From NCBI RefSeq assembly GCF_001547935.1, contig NZ_AP014636.1:1674001-1738000 (forward strand): a stretch of DNA of 64,000 nucleotides, given 5' to 3'. The DNA is from Vibrio tritonius. GTDB taxonomy: Bacteria; Pseudomonadota; Gammaproteobacteria; Enterobacterales; Vibrionaceae. The translations under genes were made by a program, and so were the position numbers. A model generated the notes under the pieces. That model made no database searches. It had not been told where the DNA came from and saw only the letters and a program-made list of their open reading frames with translations. Below, in pieces: positions 35,724 to 44,256 of the stretch. The first letter of the stretch is position 1. Each line of letters opens with the position of its first letter.

Positions 35724-36834
35724 CCTTTACACCTATATTTCAATAACCCGACTTACCACCAGATAAATTAAAGACCTTTATCCTTGGGGTAGTGGAAGTA
35801 CCTATGTTGTGAGTCATACCAATGACCATCAATGCGCCATCATTATTGTGAACATCAATTGCAGTGATAATTATTTATATTTACATAGGCAGGTCAACCT
35901 TTTGTACATAAATTAACAGAGGCAATTTTTAACTCCTTTGCTAACTCTTCATCTGTAATCTTATCGTTGTGAGATTGCTAAGCCTTAAAGCTCACCAATA
36001 ATGCATAACTGTATTCAATCGCCACATGTTTGTGATTTAAATCAACAAATGGTGCAATAAAAATGTAAAAGCAACATTTAGGGCAATGCTTCATTTTGGT
36101 GCTTGGCAGGATAAAACAAAATAAACAGTTGATTTATAATGTTTTTACCTGTCAATTTTTATGTTCCAGTATGGTCAAAGATATAAAAATAAAAATTTAT
36201 CTAAAATTTAGGACGTGACTTAGATCACAGTGCTACAGTTCATTTATCGATTCAACCAATGAGACATCAATATTGGATTTGTTTGGTAAAGCTAAACCTC
36301 TCTATTAGGTCGCTACTTAATCGAGGCGTATCTGAAAACTGGATTTGAAATCAATTTCAACCTAGTTACCAAAACAATTATTCGACGCGCCTGAGGATCA
36401 GCGCGTATCGCAATAAGCACATCATGGAAGATAACATTGGACATGTGTCCCTACGTTACTCGTTGCTAACCCTAAGTAACAACGTAAGTTATCGACATCT
36501 ATATCAACTGCCCATTCCGTTGCGATTAATTCAAAGCATTTCAATATGATGTTCAAGTTATTTGAATAAATGTATTTTCACTTCACTTTTATGAAGAAAA
36601 CAACGGTACAAAAGAAGTAAAGGTGTTTATTTATATCAATAAAAGAATATAAATTATATAAAAACATACAGTTACATTAAAAACTAAAATTAAGACGAGA
36701 TAGGTTATTGTTCAACTTTTTTGAATACATCATTTCAAAATAAGCTATTTCACTAAATTAATTATCGAACTAATATACAAACACGAACTGAGAGAAAGAC
36801 AAAGTTCAAATAAACTGATTAATTAGGAGATACC
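35724..36834. other. 1.1-kb intergenic region
   Basis: No gene of convincing size on either strand. Contains a weak Fur-like sequence (TGATAATTATTTATA, from 35865), a 9/10 CRP-like site (36214-36229), a GC-rich hairpin (36383-36410), and a GTTACT/AGTAAC stem near 36455. A short minus-strand reading frame near 35894-35975 (ending NLCTKG) has no start codon and may be a gene remnant. The last 300 bp before 36835 are very AT-rich and presumably carry the promoter of the three tandem genes. Confidence 0.5.
36214..36229. promoter_or_regulatory. CRP-like site in long intergenic region
   Basis: CGTGACTTAGATCACA matches TGTGA-N6-TCACA at nine of ten positions. The nearest downstream gene on the plus strand starts 605 bp away. 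Confidence 0.5.
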
Positions 36835-37164
36835 ATGAAACGTTTAGCTACAGCCCTTACTCTTACTGCTTTAACCACTACTTTTGCTGCCTCTGCTTTT
36901 GCATCAGACATTAAAGTGCAAGTCTTCAGCGTAGATAACAAAGCAACACTCACTGTTACTAAAGATGGTCAGCCTTTGGCAAATTACCCAGTAGAAATCC
37001 AAGGTATAAACGCAATGACCAATACTGGTAGCAACGTGACTTCTGAAAATGGTTCAGTGACTGTCACTAACTACAGCAACCAACCTGAAAGCGTGAAATT
37101 CATCGTCAATGATGAAAAAGGTCAACCTATTGTTGCTCGCCGCTTCCTTGGTCGTGATAGCTAA
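36835..37164 (+). CDS. Small exported protein, tandem copy 1
   Basis: 109 aa: signal peptide (1-23, ending SAFA) and a mature domain of about 86 residues rich in Thr, Val and Asn with alternating beta pattern (IKVQVFSVDNKATLTVTKDGQ... GSVTVTNYS... VKFIVND), ending RRFLGRDS. The pattern looks like one immunoglobulin/transthyretin-like beta-sandwich (carrier of the motif DGQPLANYPVEI found in such domains). No Cys. RBS GGAG before the ATG. First of three paralogues in one probable operon. Function unknown; secretion to the periplasm or beyond is predicted. Confidence 0.85.
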   Translation: MKRLATALTLTALTTTFAASAFASDIKVQVFSVDNKATLTVTKDGQPLANYPVEIQGINAMTNTGSNVTSENGSVTVTNYSNQPESVKFIVNDEKGQPIVARRFLGRDS

Positions 37165-37233
37165 TAAGACCTCATCACGAATAGAACTGACTTATTGATT
37201 AATAGAGAAAATACTTTTTATTTGGAGAACATC

Positions 37234-37563
37234 ATGAAAAAACTAGCTGCGTTCGTTGCAATTACCGCTCTAACTTCCGCTTTTGCTGCTTCAGCATCTG
37301 CATCAGACATAAAAGTTCAAGTTTTTAGCGTAGATAACAAAGCAACACTCACTGTTACTAAAGATGGCCAACCTTTGGCAAATTACCCAGTAGAAATCCA
37401 GGGTATCAACGCAATGACCAATACTGGTAGCAATGTGACTTCTGTAAATGGTTCAGTGACTGTCACTAACTACAGCAACCAACCTGAAAGCGTGAAATTC
37501 ATCGTCAATGATGAAAAAGGTCAACCTATCGTTGCTCGCCGCTTCCTTGGTCGTGACAGTTAA
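37234..37563 (+). CDS. Small exported protein, tandem copy 2
   Basis: 109 aa from the ATG at 37234 (RBS GGAG, 6-nt spacing); an upstream in-frame start at 37195 lacks an RBS and would bury the signal peptide. The mature part differs from copy 1 at one residue (Val for Glu in TS-V-NGS), with about 13 nucleotide differences in about 258, whereas the signal peptides differ clearly (MKKLAAFVAITALTSAF against MKRLATALTLTALTTTF). Confidence 0.85.
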   Translation: MKKLAAFVAITALTSAFAASASASDIKVQVFSVDNKATLTVTKDGQPLANYPVEIQGINAMTNTGSNVTSVNGSVTVTNYSNQPESVKFIVNDEKGQPIVARRFLGRDS

Positions 37564-37610
37564 TCAAGACAATAACTTAAAACAATAAACTGATTATTTG
37601 GGAGAATATG

Positions 37611-37940
37611 ATGAAAAAATTAGCCACTCTATTTGCTCTAACAGCACTTTCATCGGCTTTTGCTGTATCGGCTTCAGCAGCTGACCTACAAGTCCATGTA
37701 TTTAGCCATGCAAACAAAGCGACATTGACAGTCACCAAAGATGGACAACCTTTGGCAAACTATCCTGTTGAAGTTCAAGGTTTGAACACCGCAGAAAACA
37801 CCGGAAACAATGTCACAGCAGCGAATGGTTCCGTTACCGTGACTAACTACGACAACCAAGCACAGCGAGTAAAATTCATTGTGAATGATGAAAACGGTCA
37901 ACCTATCGTTGCACAACGCTTCCTTGGTCGTGATAGCTAA
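37611..37940 (+). CDS. Small exported protein, tandem copy 3
   Basis: 109 aa from the second of two adjacent ATGs, whose RBS spacing equals that of copy 2; the ATG at 37608 would add one Met. Signal peptide ends SASA. More diverged than copies 1 and 2: ADLQVHVFSHANKA, VQGLNTAENTGNN, YDNQAQRVKF, but it keeps KATLTVTKDGQPLANYPVE, NGSVTVTNY and QRFLGRDS. Last of the array. Confidence 0.85.
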   Translation: MKKLATLFALTALSSAFAVSASAADLQVHVFSHANKATLTVTKDGQPLANYPVEVQGLNTAENTGNNVTAANGSVTVTNYDNQAQRVKFIVNDENGQPIVAQRFLGRDS

Positions 37941-37985
37941 TACATTGCCAAGATAGGAAGTAGTAATGGAATTGGAATCCAAATA

Positions 37986-38018
37986 GACTGCAGCTTAATG
38001 CGTTATTAAGCTGCAGTT
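37986..38018. terminator. Hairpin between convergent genes
   Basis: ACTGCAGCTTAAT pairs with ATTAAGCTGCAGT around a 5-nt loop (37987-37999 with 38005-38017). The stem is strong but T-runs are poor on both sides, so termination is likely rather than certain. Confidence 0.6.
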
Positions 38019-38026
38019 GAAACAGC

Positions 38027-39349
38027 CTAGGAGAGTAGCTCAAGTCCTAGTTCTGCTGCAGTCTGTTCACCCATGGTGATTAGACGATCAAGGATATGCT
38101 CACCGTCAGCTCTTAACCCATTGTGTTCATACTCGTTGGTGATCCACGCCTTCGCATTAGGCATGATGGCGAGTGTTTCACGACTCAAATCCAAATCAAC
38201 AAACATATCATCCGCATAAACAGCACAGTTTACTGGTACGGTATTCTTCGCCAGTACTTGCTCACTGTATAAAGGCGTCCAATCTTCTTTATTTGCCAAT
38301 AGCTCAGCCGCTTGACGCAGTGGCTTTAGACATTCCATCTGGTCAAACATCCATGGATAGACCATTTCCCCAGTAAATAGGAATGGCTTACCGCTTTCGT
38401 AATTGAATTCGGTATAACGTTCACGAATACGATGGGCAGCCCAACGAGAGGCATCATTATGACCCTGACAATAAATAGATTCATGCAAAATCGCATAAAT
38501 CGGGTTAGTTTGGTAGGCCTGATCCATCAACATCGCATTGAGAAACTCATAACGCAGCTCACGACGTCCATTGACCTCTACAAAGGCATTTTCCAGCGTA
38601 AAGTACGTAGCGAGGAAAGAGTCACTCATACCGAAGTGAATCCCTATCTGCTGGAACTGCTCAACGGTAAAACGTTGTCCATTGGGTAAACGAACATCAT
38701 TATCTTGCAGATAATCTGCTATGTCACAGCACATCTGCTGCGCCTGTGGGAACTGATGGAAAAACGCTTGGTTCTTCTTACGCGTGTTTTTATAGGTCGC
38801 TAAATAAACATCATCCGCTTTACGGAAAATCGACGGAACACCGCCAGTGATATAGCTGCGTAATAAGCTTTGCGGGAATAGTGAAAGATAAGTCAGAGAA
38901 CAAAAACCGCCAAAGCTTTGGCCAATGATTGCCCACTTATCTACGCCCCACTGCTGACGAATGCTCTCTGCGTCACGCACGATATTATCTGCACGGAAAT
39001 GGCTCAAATACTCCGCTTGTTGTTCACTGTTCATAACCGACAAGGTTTGATGGGTAATCGGCGAACTTTGTCCAGTACCACGTTGGTCAAGCAACAACAC
39101 ACGAAACTGCTTTAATGCACGCTTCATCCAGCCACTATTGGCACTGGCTCGAGGCGATGGAAAGCCCGGACCACCTTGGAAATAGACCAGCCATGGCTTA
39201 CTTTCATTGTTGCTAGCAGCGACTTCTACGCTCCGTGCAAACACTTCAATCTGTGTGCCTTGCGGTTGGGTATAATCAAGAGGAAGAGTAAATCGGTGTG
39301 GTGTGTAACGAACTCCCGTGTCAATGAAACTTTGCGTCATCTGTGTCAT
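38027..39349 (-). CDS. Alpha/beta hydrolase, proline iminopeptidase-like (peptidase S33)
   Basis: 440 aa. Oxyanion region YFQGGPGFPSP, then LLLDQRGTGQSS, nucleophile GQSFGGF (Ser about residue 149), and C-terminal catalytic Asp/His candidates in VYADDMFVDL and NEYEHNGLR. Family members remove N-terminal proline or similar residues from peptides; no signal peptide, so probably cytoplasmic. RBS AAGGA. Convergent with the tandem small-protein operon. Confidence 0.88.
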   Translation of the reverse strand: MTQMTQSFIDTGVRYTPHRFTLPLDYTQPQGTQIEVFARSVEVAASNNESKPWLVYFQGGPGFPSPRASANSGWMKRALKQFRVLLLDQRGTGQSSPITHQTLSVMNSEQQAEYLSHFRADNIVRDAESIRQQWGVDKWAIIGQSFGGFCSLTYLSLFPQSLLRSYITGGVPSIFRKADDVYLATYKNTRKKNQAFFHQFPQAQQMCCDIADYLQDNDVRLPNGQRFTVEQFQQIGIHFGMSDSFLATYFTLENAFVEVNGRRELRYEFLNAMLMDQAYQTNPIYAILHESIYCQGHNDASRWAAHRIRERYTEFNYESGKPFLFTGEMVYPWMFDQMECLKPLRQAAELLANKEDWTPLYSEQVLAKNTVPVNCAVYADDMFVDLDLSRETLAIMPNAKAWITNEYEHNGLRADGEHILDRLITMGEQTAAELGLELLS

Positions 39350-39429
39350 TAAATAATCCTTGGCTAACTAGCCGAATAACAAAAGCAAAGTGGTAATGTA
39401 TCACAAGAGTCAGGCGCAAAAGAACAGAT

Positions 39430-39467
39430 CAAAAACGGCCCCAGTGACTTTAATCACTGGGGCCGTA
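39430..39467 (-). terminator. Intrinsic terminator of the efflux operon
   Basis: Thirteen-bp GC-rich stem ACGGCCCCAGTGA / TCACTGGGGCCGT (39435-39447 with 39454-39466), followed on the minus strand by TTTT. Confidence 0.92.
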
Positions 39468-39491
39468 TACTTAATGACTAGCGCCAAAATA

Positions 39492-40526
39492 CTATTGGCT
39501 GAATCGCGTCGATTCAAATCGGTTCAAAATGATGTGAACCAGATAGGTTACGAGCAGAGTTGCCACGATAGCAAACAAAATACTGCTGACACGATATAAA
39601 GCGCTGAACACGAGATCGCCACCCGGCGTCAGGTATTGACCAAACAAAATACCTAAGGTGGTTAAACCACCAAAACCAGCGCCAGAGCCACTCGACTCTT
39701 TCACATGCATATAGCCAAAGAGCATAGCTCCAATCCAGAGTAACGGAACAACAAACAGCAATACATCCGACCAATCGTACAAAATGATTTGGCAGAACAT
39801 GCCAAACGATACGCCCATCAAGGTGCCCATCGCTCTCTTACGAGCATAGCCCATAGCGCCATTCCAATGCATTGGAAACATCAACAAAATGGTTGTTGCT
39901 TGTGCCGACATAGAATCTTGTAGGTCAGCCACCTGAAACACAATAAACGAGAGGGTCGCTATCGTCGCTCCCATCAGAGCCTCATGTCTCATGCGGTGGG
40001 ACTTTTTCGGCTCTGTTGGTCTCGGCGGAGGATCGCGCGGTTCCACATCGGGGAACACATACATCATCAAATAAGCAATCGCCACTGAAAGCACACTGGC
40101 CATCAAACTCACTTGAATAAAGTCGTTCATATCGGTGCTAGAAAAACTGCCGAAATGCAACATAATGCTTAGGTTTAAAACACCATTCGCACCAAACAGG
40201 AACAGGCTACCTTTTGACATACAAGCAAAATAAGCGAGAAACATTGCAAACGCCAGTAAGGTCATTAAACCCGGATGGCCACCAAACAGGCCGCCAATAA
40301 TCCCCATTTCCAGACCAACCACCACTGAAGAAGCGATCAACTGGCGAGCAGCATGCATGCTCATGACCGGAATCATACCCAGTAGCAAAACCGGAGTAAC
40401 CGTAAAAAATACCCCATTACTCCAGCCAAATATCTTACAAATCGTAAAACCGAGTGCCGATCCTGTTGCTATTCGTAAACACTGTCTAAAGTCGTTATTC
40501 GACATTGGGTGATCCCATAACTTCAT
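39492..40526 (-). CDS. Inner-membrane DUF2955/FUSC-like protein
   Basis: 344 aa, two halves of hydrophobic helices (about 15-165 and 190-335) separated by a hydrophilic linker (PRDPPPRPTEPKKSHRMRHE). This layout resembles DUF2955 and the aromatic-acid exporter/FUSC proteins that pair with an HlyD-type partner. It starts 13 nt after the HlyD gene with an AGGTGA RBS. Probable role: export of a toxic organic compound together with the upstream adaptor. Confidence 0.83.
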   Translation of the reverse strand: MKLWDHPMSNNDFRQCLRIATGSALGFTICKIFGWSNGVFFTVTPVLLLGMIPVMSMHAARQLIASSVVVGLEMGIIGGLFGGHPGLMTLLAFAMFLAYFACMSKGSLFLFGANGVLNLSIMLHFGSFSSTDMNDFIQVSLMASVLSVAIAYLMMYVFPDVEPRDPPPRPTEPKKSHRMRHEALMGATIATLSFIVFQVADLQDSMSAQATTILLMFPMHWNGAMGYARKRAMGTLMGVSFGMFCQIILYDWSDVLLFVVPLLWIGAMLFGYMHVKESSGSGAGFGGLTTLGILFGQYLTPGGDLVFSALYRVSSILFAIVATLLVTYLVHIILNRFESTRFSQ

Positions 40527-40538
40527 GGCATCACCTGC

Positions 40539-41600
40539 TTAGTAGATGTAGTGAAGGCTACTGATAAAGTAGATTTGCAGCATAGCAAACAAAGCACCAA
40601 TCCCATTATCAGGCACGAGCTGTACCGTCGCCTGTGCCCCAGCGGGCAGCTTACTATCGGTTTCGTCTTTCAGTTGCACATGCAAACGCATACGCTGCGC
40701 ATCACGTACCCAGCGGTTAGATGAAGTTGGAGCTGCTAGGCGACCATCTGCATCAAACTGACCAGCACTCACCCCCGCATCTACTGAGGAGATCGTACCG
40801 CTAAACACTTTGCCAGGATAACGGTCAAAAGCCACATACACATGAGATTCATCGGTAAAATGACGTAGGCTTTTCTCACGAAAATCAGCAATAATATCCA
40901 TTGAATCATCAACTAAAGCGACTAATGGGCTTCCTGCCGAAGCAAAAGTACCCGCCTCTAACTGTAAGTTGGTTACGATGCCGTCATGCTCAGCAACCAC
41001 GGTCGTGTATTCCAAATTCAATTCAGCTTGATTCAGTTGGTTACGTGCAGCCCGAACATTCACGTTTGTTTCATCATCAATCGAACCACGACTGACAACC
41101 AAACCTTGAAGGCGAGCTTTAGCCGCATCCCAGTTTGCTTTCGCTGCAATAGCGGAACTTTGCGAGTCATCATATTGTTGTTGCGAGGTGCCACTACGTT
41201 GAAGCAGCTTTTTCAAGCGATTTGCTTCACGTTCTTTTTGCTCAGTGACAATACGGCTTGCTTTAACGCTTGCGCGGGATGCCGCAATATCCGCATCTAA
41301 TTGCGCGTTATTTTGCTTTACTTTATCTAAGGCAATTTTCGCCTGCTCAACCGCTAATTTGTACGGCTCAGGATCAATTTGAAATAACACGTCACCAGTA
41401 TGCACAACTTGGTTATTTTTTACTTCAATCGACATGATTTGCCCGCTGACGCGAGGGGCCACTTTAGTCACAACGCGGGTGACTAATGCCTGCGGCGTTA
41501 ATGGCAAAAACATATCTGCCACAACAAAATAGGCAAAAATAATCACAAACGCGAAACAGGAGATCTTAATCCAGCGCGCAAATTTCTGATCTGGAGTCAT
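40539..41600 (-). CDS. HlyD/EmrA-family membrane fusion protein
   Basis: 353 aa. Single N-terminal transmembrane anchor (about 13-33), lipoyl half (VAPRVSGQIMSIEVKNNQVVHTGDVLFQIDP), alpha-helical coiled-coil hairpin (about 90-190), second lipoyl half (EHDGIVTNLQLEAGTFASAGSPLVALVD) and a beta-barrel domain. Periplasmic adaptor linking the DUF2955 pump to an outer-membrane channel (TolC-like, encoded elsewhere). Second gene of marR-hlyD-DUF2955. Confidence 0.92.
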   Translation of the reverse strand: MTPDQKFARWIKISCFAFVIIFAYFVVADMFLPLTPQALVTRVVTKVAPRVSGQIMSIEVKNNQVVHTGDVLFQIDPEPYKLAVEQAKIALDKVKQNNAQLDADIAASRASVKASRIVTEQKEREANRLKKLLQRSGTSQQQYDDSQSSAIAAKANWDAAKARLQGLVVSRGSIDDETNVNVRAARNQLNQAELNLEYTTVVAEHDGIVTNLQLEAGTFASAGSPLVALVDDSMDIIADFREKSLRHFTDESHVYVAFDRYPGKVFSGTISSVDAGVSAGQFDADGRLAAPTSSNRWVRDAQRMRLHVQLKDETDSKLPAGAQATVQLVPDNGIGALFAMLQIYFISSLHYIY

Positions 41601-41631
41601 GAAAATGTACTTCTCTTAAAAATGGGGAAAA

Positions 41632-42087
41632 CTAGTTATCAAGGGTGCGTAAGGTGTTTTCAGCGATCTTTTCTAACAAGGTTGATAACAGCTCTAAGTC
41701 TTGCGGAGAAACATCTTGGAGAACTTGATTACGAACATCCAAAATACGTTTTTCCATTTGAGTAAGCAGTCGCCTACCCTGTTCGGTTAAACTCACGATT
41801 CGTGTACGTTTGTCGCTTTCACTAGAGTGTCGAGTGATCAACGCTTGCTCTTCTAATTGGCTCAATGTGCGCATTAACGAAGGTAATTCCAACTCTAAAG
41901 CGCAAGCGAGTTGCTTCTGGCTGATGTGATCACCCAGTCGTTGCAATTTCCACAATGCGGTCCACCTTGGGTGGGTAAGACCGAGTGGGGCCAATTCACG
42001 ATCAGCCGCCATTTTCCAAAGACGAGAAACTCTAGCTAATCGCTCAGCTAGAGACAGTTGACGAAAAATATCGGAATCGTGAAACAT
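41632..42087 (-). CDS. MarR-family regulator of the efflux operon (SlyA-like)
   Basis: 151 aa. Winged helix at about 35-105 (SQKQLACALELELPSLMRTLSQLEEQALITRHSSESDKRTRIVSLTEQG), similar to SlyA (first residues LARVSRLWKMAADRELAPLGLTHPRW). First gene of its operon, 32 nt before hlyD. A 42-bp palindrome starts 16 bp upstream of its ATG, the likely autoregulatory operator, and a perfect CRP-type site lies 24 bp before that. Confidence 0.9.
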   Translation of the reverse strand: MFHDSDIFRQLSLAERLARVSRLWKMAADRELAPLGLTHPRWTALWKLQRLGDHISQKQLACALELELPSLMRTLSQLEEQALITRHSSESDKRTRIVSLTEQGRRLLTQMEKRILDVRNQVLQDVSPQDLELLSTLLEKIAENTLRTLDN

Positions 42088-42102
42088 AAGGTTACCAATA
42101 AA

Positions 42103-42144
42103 ACTTAGCGTGCTAACTAATATAAATTAGTTAGCACGCTAAGT
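42103..42144. promoter_or_regulatory. Long palindromic operator of the marR-hlyD operon
   Basis: Half-site ACTTAGCGTGCTAACTAAT (42103-42121) is repeated exactly in inverted form at 42126-42144 around ATAA. Nineteen perfect base pairs per arm is longer than a usual MarR site and could hold two dimers, built on the TTAG...CTAA elements. Confidence 0.8.
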
Positions 42145-42152
42145 AAATACTT

Positions 42153-42168
42153 TGTGATGCAAATCACA
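42153..42168. promoter_or_regulatory. Perfect CRP-type site upstream of marR
   Basis: TGTGATGCAAATCACA matches TGTGA-N6-TCACA fully. Its centre is about 73 bp upstream of the marR start codon, on the far side of the palindromic operator. Confidence 0.7.
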
Positions 42169-42180
42169 TAACCTTAGTAA

Positions 42181-43716
42181 TTAAGTGGTTTTACTTTGAG
42201 CCTCTGCCGGTTGAATAAGGTACAAGCGAATAAATTCATCAATCGCCACAGGCCGACCATAATAGTAACCTTGAAAATAATCAGCGTGGCGGTTAAGTAG
42301 GTATTGCTCCTGATACTGATTCTCTATTCCTTCAGCAACAACTGGAACGCCAATCCGCTCGGCCAGATCAAGCACATTGGCCACTATGTGATCTTTGAAC
42401 TCTTCTTCACCAATCATATCCGTAAAACTTTTATCTATCTTGAGATAATCGATTTTGATATTTTTCAGATAAGTGAGTGATGAATGACCTGTACCGAAAT
42501 CATCCAGCGCAATGCGAATACCCTGCTTTTTAAGCTTTATAATGCCTTGAATATGTAACTCATCTTGTGGTATTTGCACCCTTTCTGTGAGTTCTAATAC
42601 CAGTTCAAAATGACAACGGCTCAACCCATAAATCAAATGTTTACAATCACGCAATAAATCAAAATGCTTTAACTGAGGTGATGACACATTAAATGCCAAA
42701 TGGAACTCTTTACATTGATTAATGTGAGTCTGAAACGGCTTAAGACCAAGGATAACCTGGTCTACGAGCTGGCAAAATATGTGATTAATATGCCCACTAC
42801 GTTCTGCGTTTGGTATAAATGTATCCGGCGCTATCATTCCGTGCTTAGGGTGTAACCAGCGTGCCAAAACTTCAGCGCCAACCATATTTCTATGCTTGTC
42901 AAATACAGGTTGGAGATAGGGAACAAACTGACGTTTCTTCAACCCTCGAGCAATCGCAAATACAGTCCAATCAATTCTCATTAAAAAGAGGTAGAAAACC
43001 GCACCACAAAAAAATGAAAACACCGTGATAATTAAATAGAAATAAGCGTAATTGAGCAGCCCAAAATTGAGATAGTTTTCGGTATCAATTCGATAGAACA
43101 GATTAATATAAGCATTGCTAATGGGATGGCCGTGGTCCAATTTCAATGTTGAGGCCTGTGAGGTGCCATTTTTCGCAATAAGATAGCCATCAATATAAAA
43201 CAACGGCGTAAAGAAGTTCATATCTGCACTGAGCAAGTTGGTAAAGATAAAGCTATCAATCCCAAAGTTAACCAACACATCATCGGACGTGACTATGAGA
43301 AGAAACACATCACTCTTTTTGACCAAAGGACTCGATGCGATATAACGTAAACTGACTCCCGGCTTTACATTTTTTATTGGGTATTTTTGCTTCGCATTTA
43401 GCGTAATGGTACTGCAGTATATGGTTTGGTCAGCGGCTAGTGTAATCGAGCGAGTATAAGGGCTTGCTAGACTCACTTGCTTAGCTACTGGAAGGAACTG
43501 ATCACAATTAAGCTTGTACCTATCAAGATCGTTATAGTAGGTAGTTATCGTAGAACCAAGTATTTCATTGATTTTATTAGATATTTTCTCAGATTGCTCG
43601 TAAGCATATTGGTTTAAAGCGACATAAACCCGACAGGATACTAATAGATAACCTATCACGTTAATGAGAACAATAAGCAGCAAAACTGCGCTAAGAATCG
43701 TCGACTTCTTTGTCAT
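42181..43716 (-). CDS. CSS-motif EAL-domain c-di-GMP phosphodiesterase
   Basis: 511 aa. N-terminal TM helix (about 8-30), periplasmic CSS-type sensor (about 31-220, with YCSTI holding the conserved Cys-Ser-Thr/Ser and further Cys residues), second TM (about 223-246), then a cytoplasmic EAL domain (about 255-500). The signature is EVL rather than EAL (GAEVLARW), but catalytic motifs are kept: NVSSPQL, LELTER, DDFGTGHSSL, KIDKSF, AEGIE and QGYYYGRP. In the family, a redox-sensitive periplasmic domain controls degradation of cyclic di-GMP. Stands alone; about 525 bp of non-coding DNA lies upstream. Confidence 0.92.
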   Translation of the reverse strand: MTKKSTILSAVLLLIVLINVIGYLLVSCRVYVALNQYAYEQSEKISNKINEILGSTITTYYNDLDRYKLNCDQFLPVAKQVSLASPYTRSITLAADQTIYCSTITLNAKQKYPIKNVKPGVSLRYIASSPLVKKSDVFLLIVTSDDVLVNFGIDSFIFTNLLSADMNFFTPLFYIDGYLIAKNGTSQASTLKLDHGHPISNAYINLFYRIDTENYLNFGLLNYAYFYLIITVFSFFCGAVFYLFLMRIDWTVFAIARGLKKRQFVPYLQPVFDKHRNMVGAEVLARWLHPKHGMIAPDTFIPNAERSGHINHIFCQLVDQVILGLKPFQTHINQCKEFHLAFNVSSPQLKHFDLLRDCKHLIYGLSRCHFELVLELTERVQIPQDELHIQGIIKLKKQGIRIALDDFGTGHSSLTYLKNIKIDYLKIDKSFTDMIGEEEFKDHIVANVLDLAERIGVPVVAEGIENQYQEQYLLNRHADYFQGYYYGRPVAIDEFIRLYLIQPAEAQSKTT

Positions 43717-44241
43717 AGTATCAGCAATATTTCCCCTTCTTCCTTAATCAGAGGATGAGTAGAATGACAAGTTTAGAGCATTTTGCCAGACTATCGATAA
43801 TTAACTCTAAAATAAAAGCAGCTTGAATCACTAATACTTCCCTTTATCTAACCTCATTTCTTTGAAGTTCAGCCAACTATTAAGTACACCGACATCCAAA
43901 GCATCATTTATTGAAATTATTTTCTTTATATTTCATGAAGTTTTAATGTTTAGAATAACGTTGAAAGGGAATGCTCACTCCTTCCGTGATTGAGTTTGAC
44001 CTGTGCTCGTTGATGAAGATCTAAATCCTACATCTTGAAGCGATTTGCGTATAGCCCAAATCGGTTTTACCTATAACAACAATAGAGAGAACCGACCTTA
44101 CAATAAGAATAGTTCCCTTTATTCTAACTAGTGTCACTGGTAGAGCCCAAACAACTTTTGCTTTACCAACTCATATTAATCACCCTTTGATCCTACCAAT
44201 CACCTGGCTCACCGGATAAGGCAGATAAACGCTCATTGTTC
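43717..44241. other. Intergenic region with repeat fragment and plus-strand terminator
   Basis: No gene seen. Holds a half copy of the dispersed MITE-like repeat (43958-44053), then about 160 bp of unassigned sequence ending in a plus-strand terminator at 44212-44256 that has no annotated plus-strand gene before it. Confidence 0.6.
43958..44053. repeat. Partial copy of dispersed MITE-like repeat
   Basis: From CGTTGAAAGGGAAT through TGTGCTCGTTGATGAAGATCT to the end GCGTATA. It matches the reverse complement of the left part of the full element at 54634-54899 but lacks the other half. Confidence 0.75.
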
Positions 44242-44256
44242 TTATCCGGCTTTTTT
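44212..44256 (+). terminator. Orphan plus-strand intrinsic terminator
   Basis: Stem CCGGATAAG / CTTATCCGG (44212-44220 with 44241-44249), 20-nt loop, then CTTTTTT. The T-run is on the plus strand, and the stem includes the stop codon of the minus-strand hydrolase gene. No plus-strand ORF precedes it. Confidence 0.75.

Noticed and set aside
35894..35980. Short minus-strand coding-like frame ending NLCTKG
   Set aside because: No start codon and a stop shortly upstream. It may be a gene remnant but is too short to call a pseudogene.
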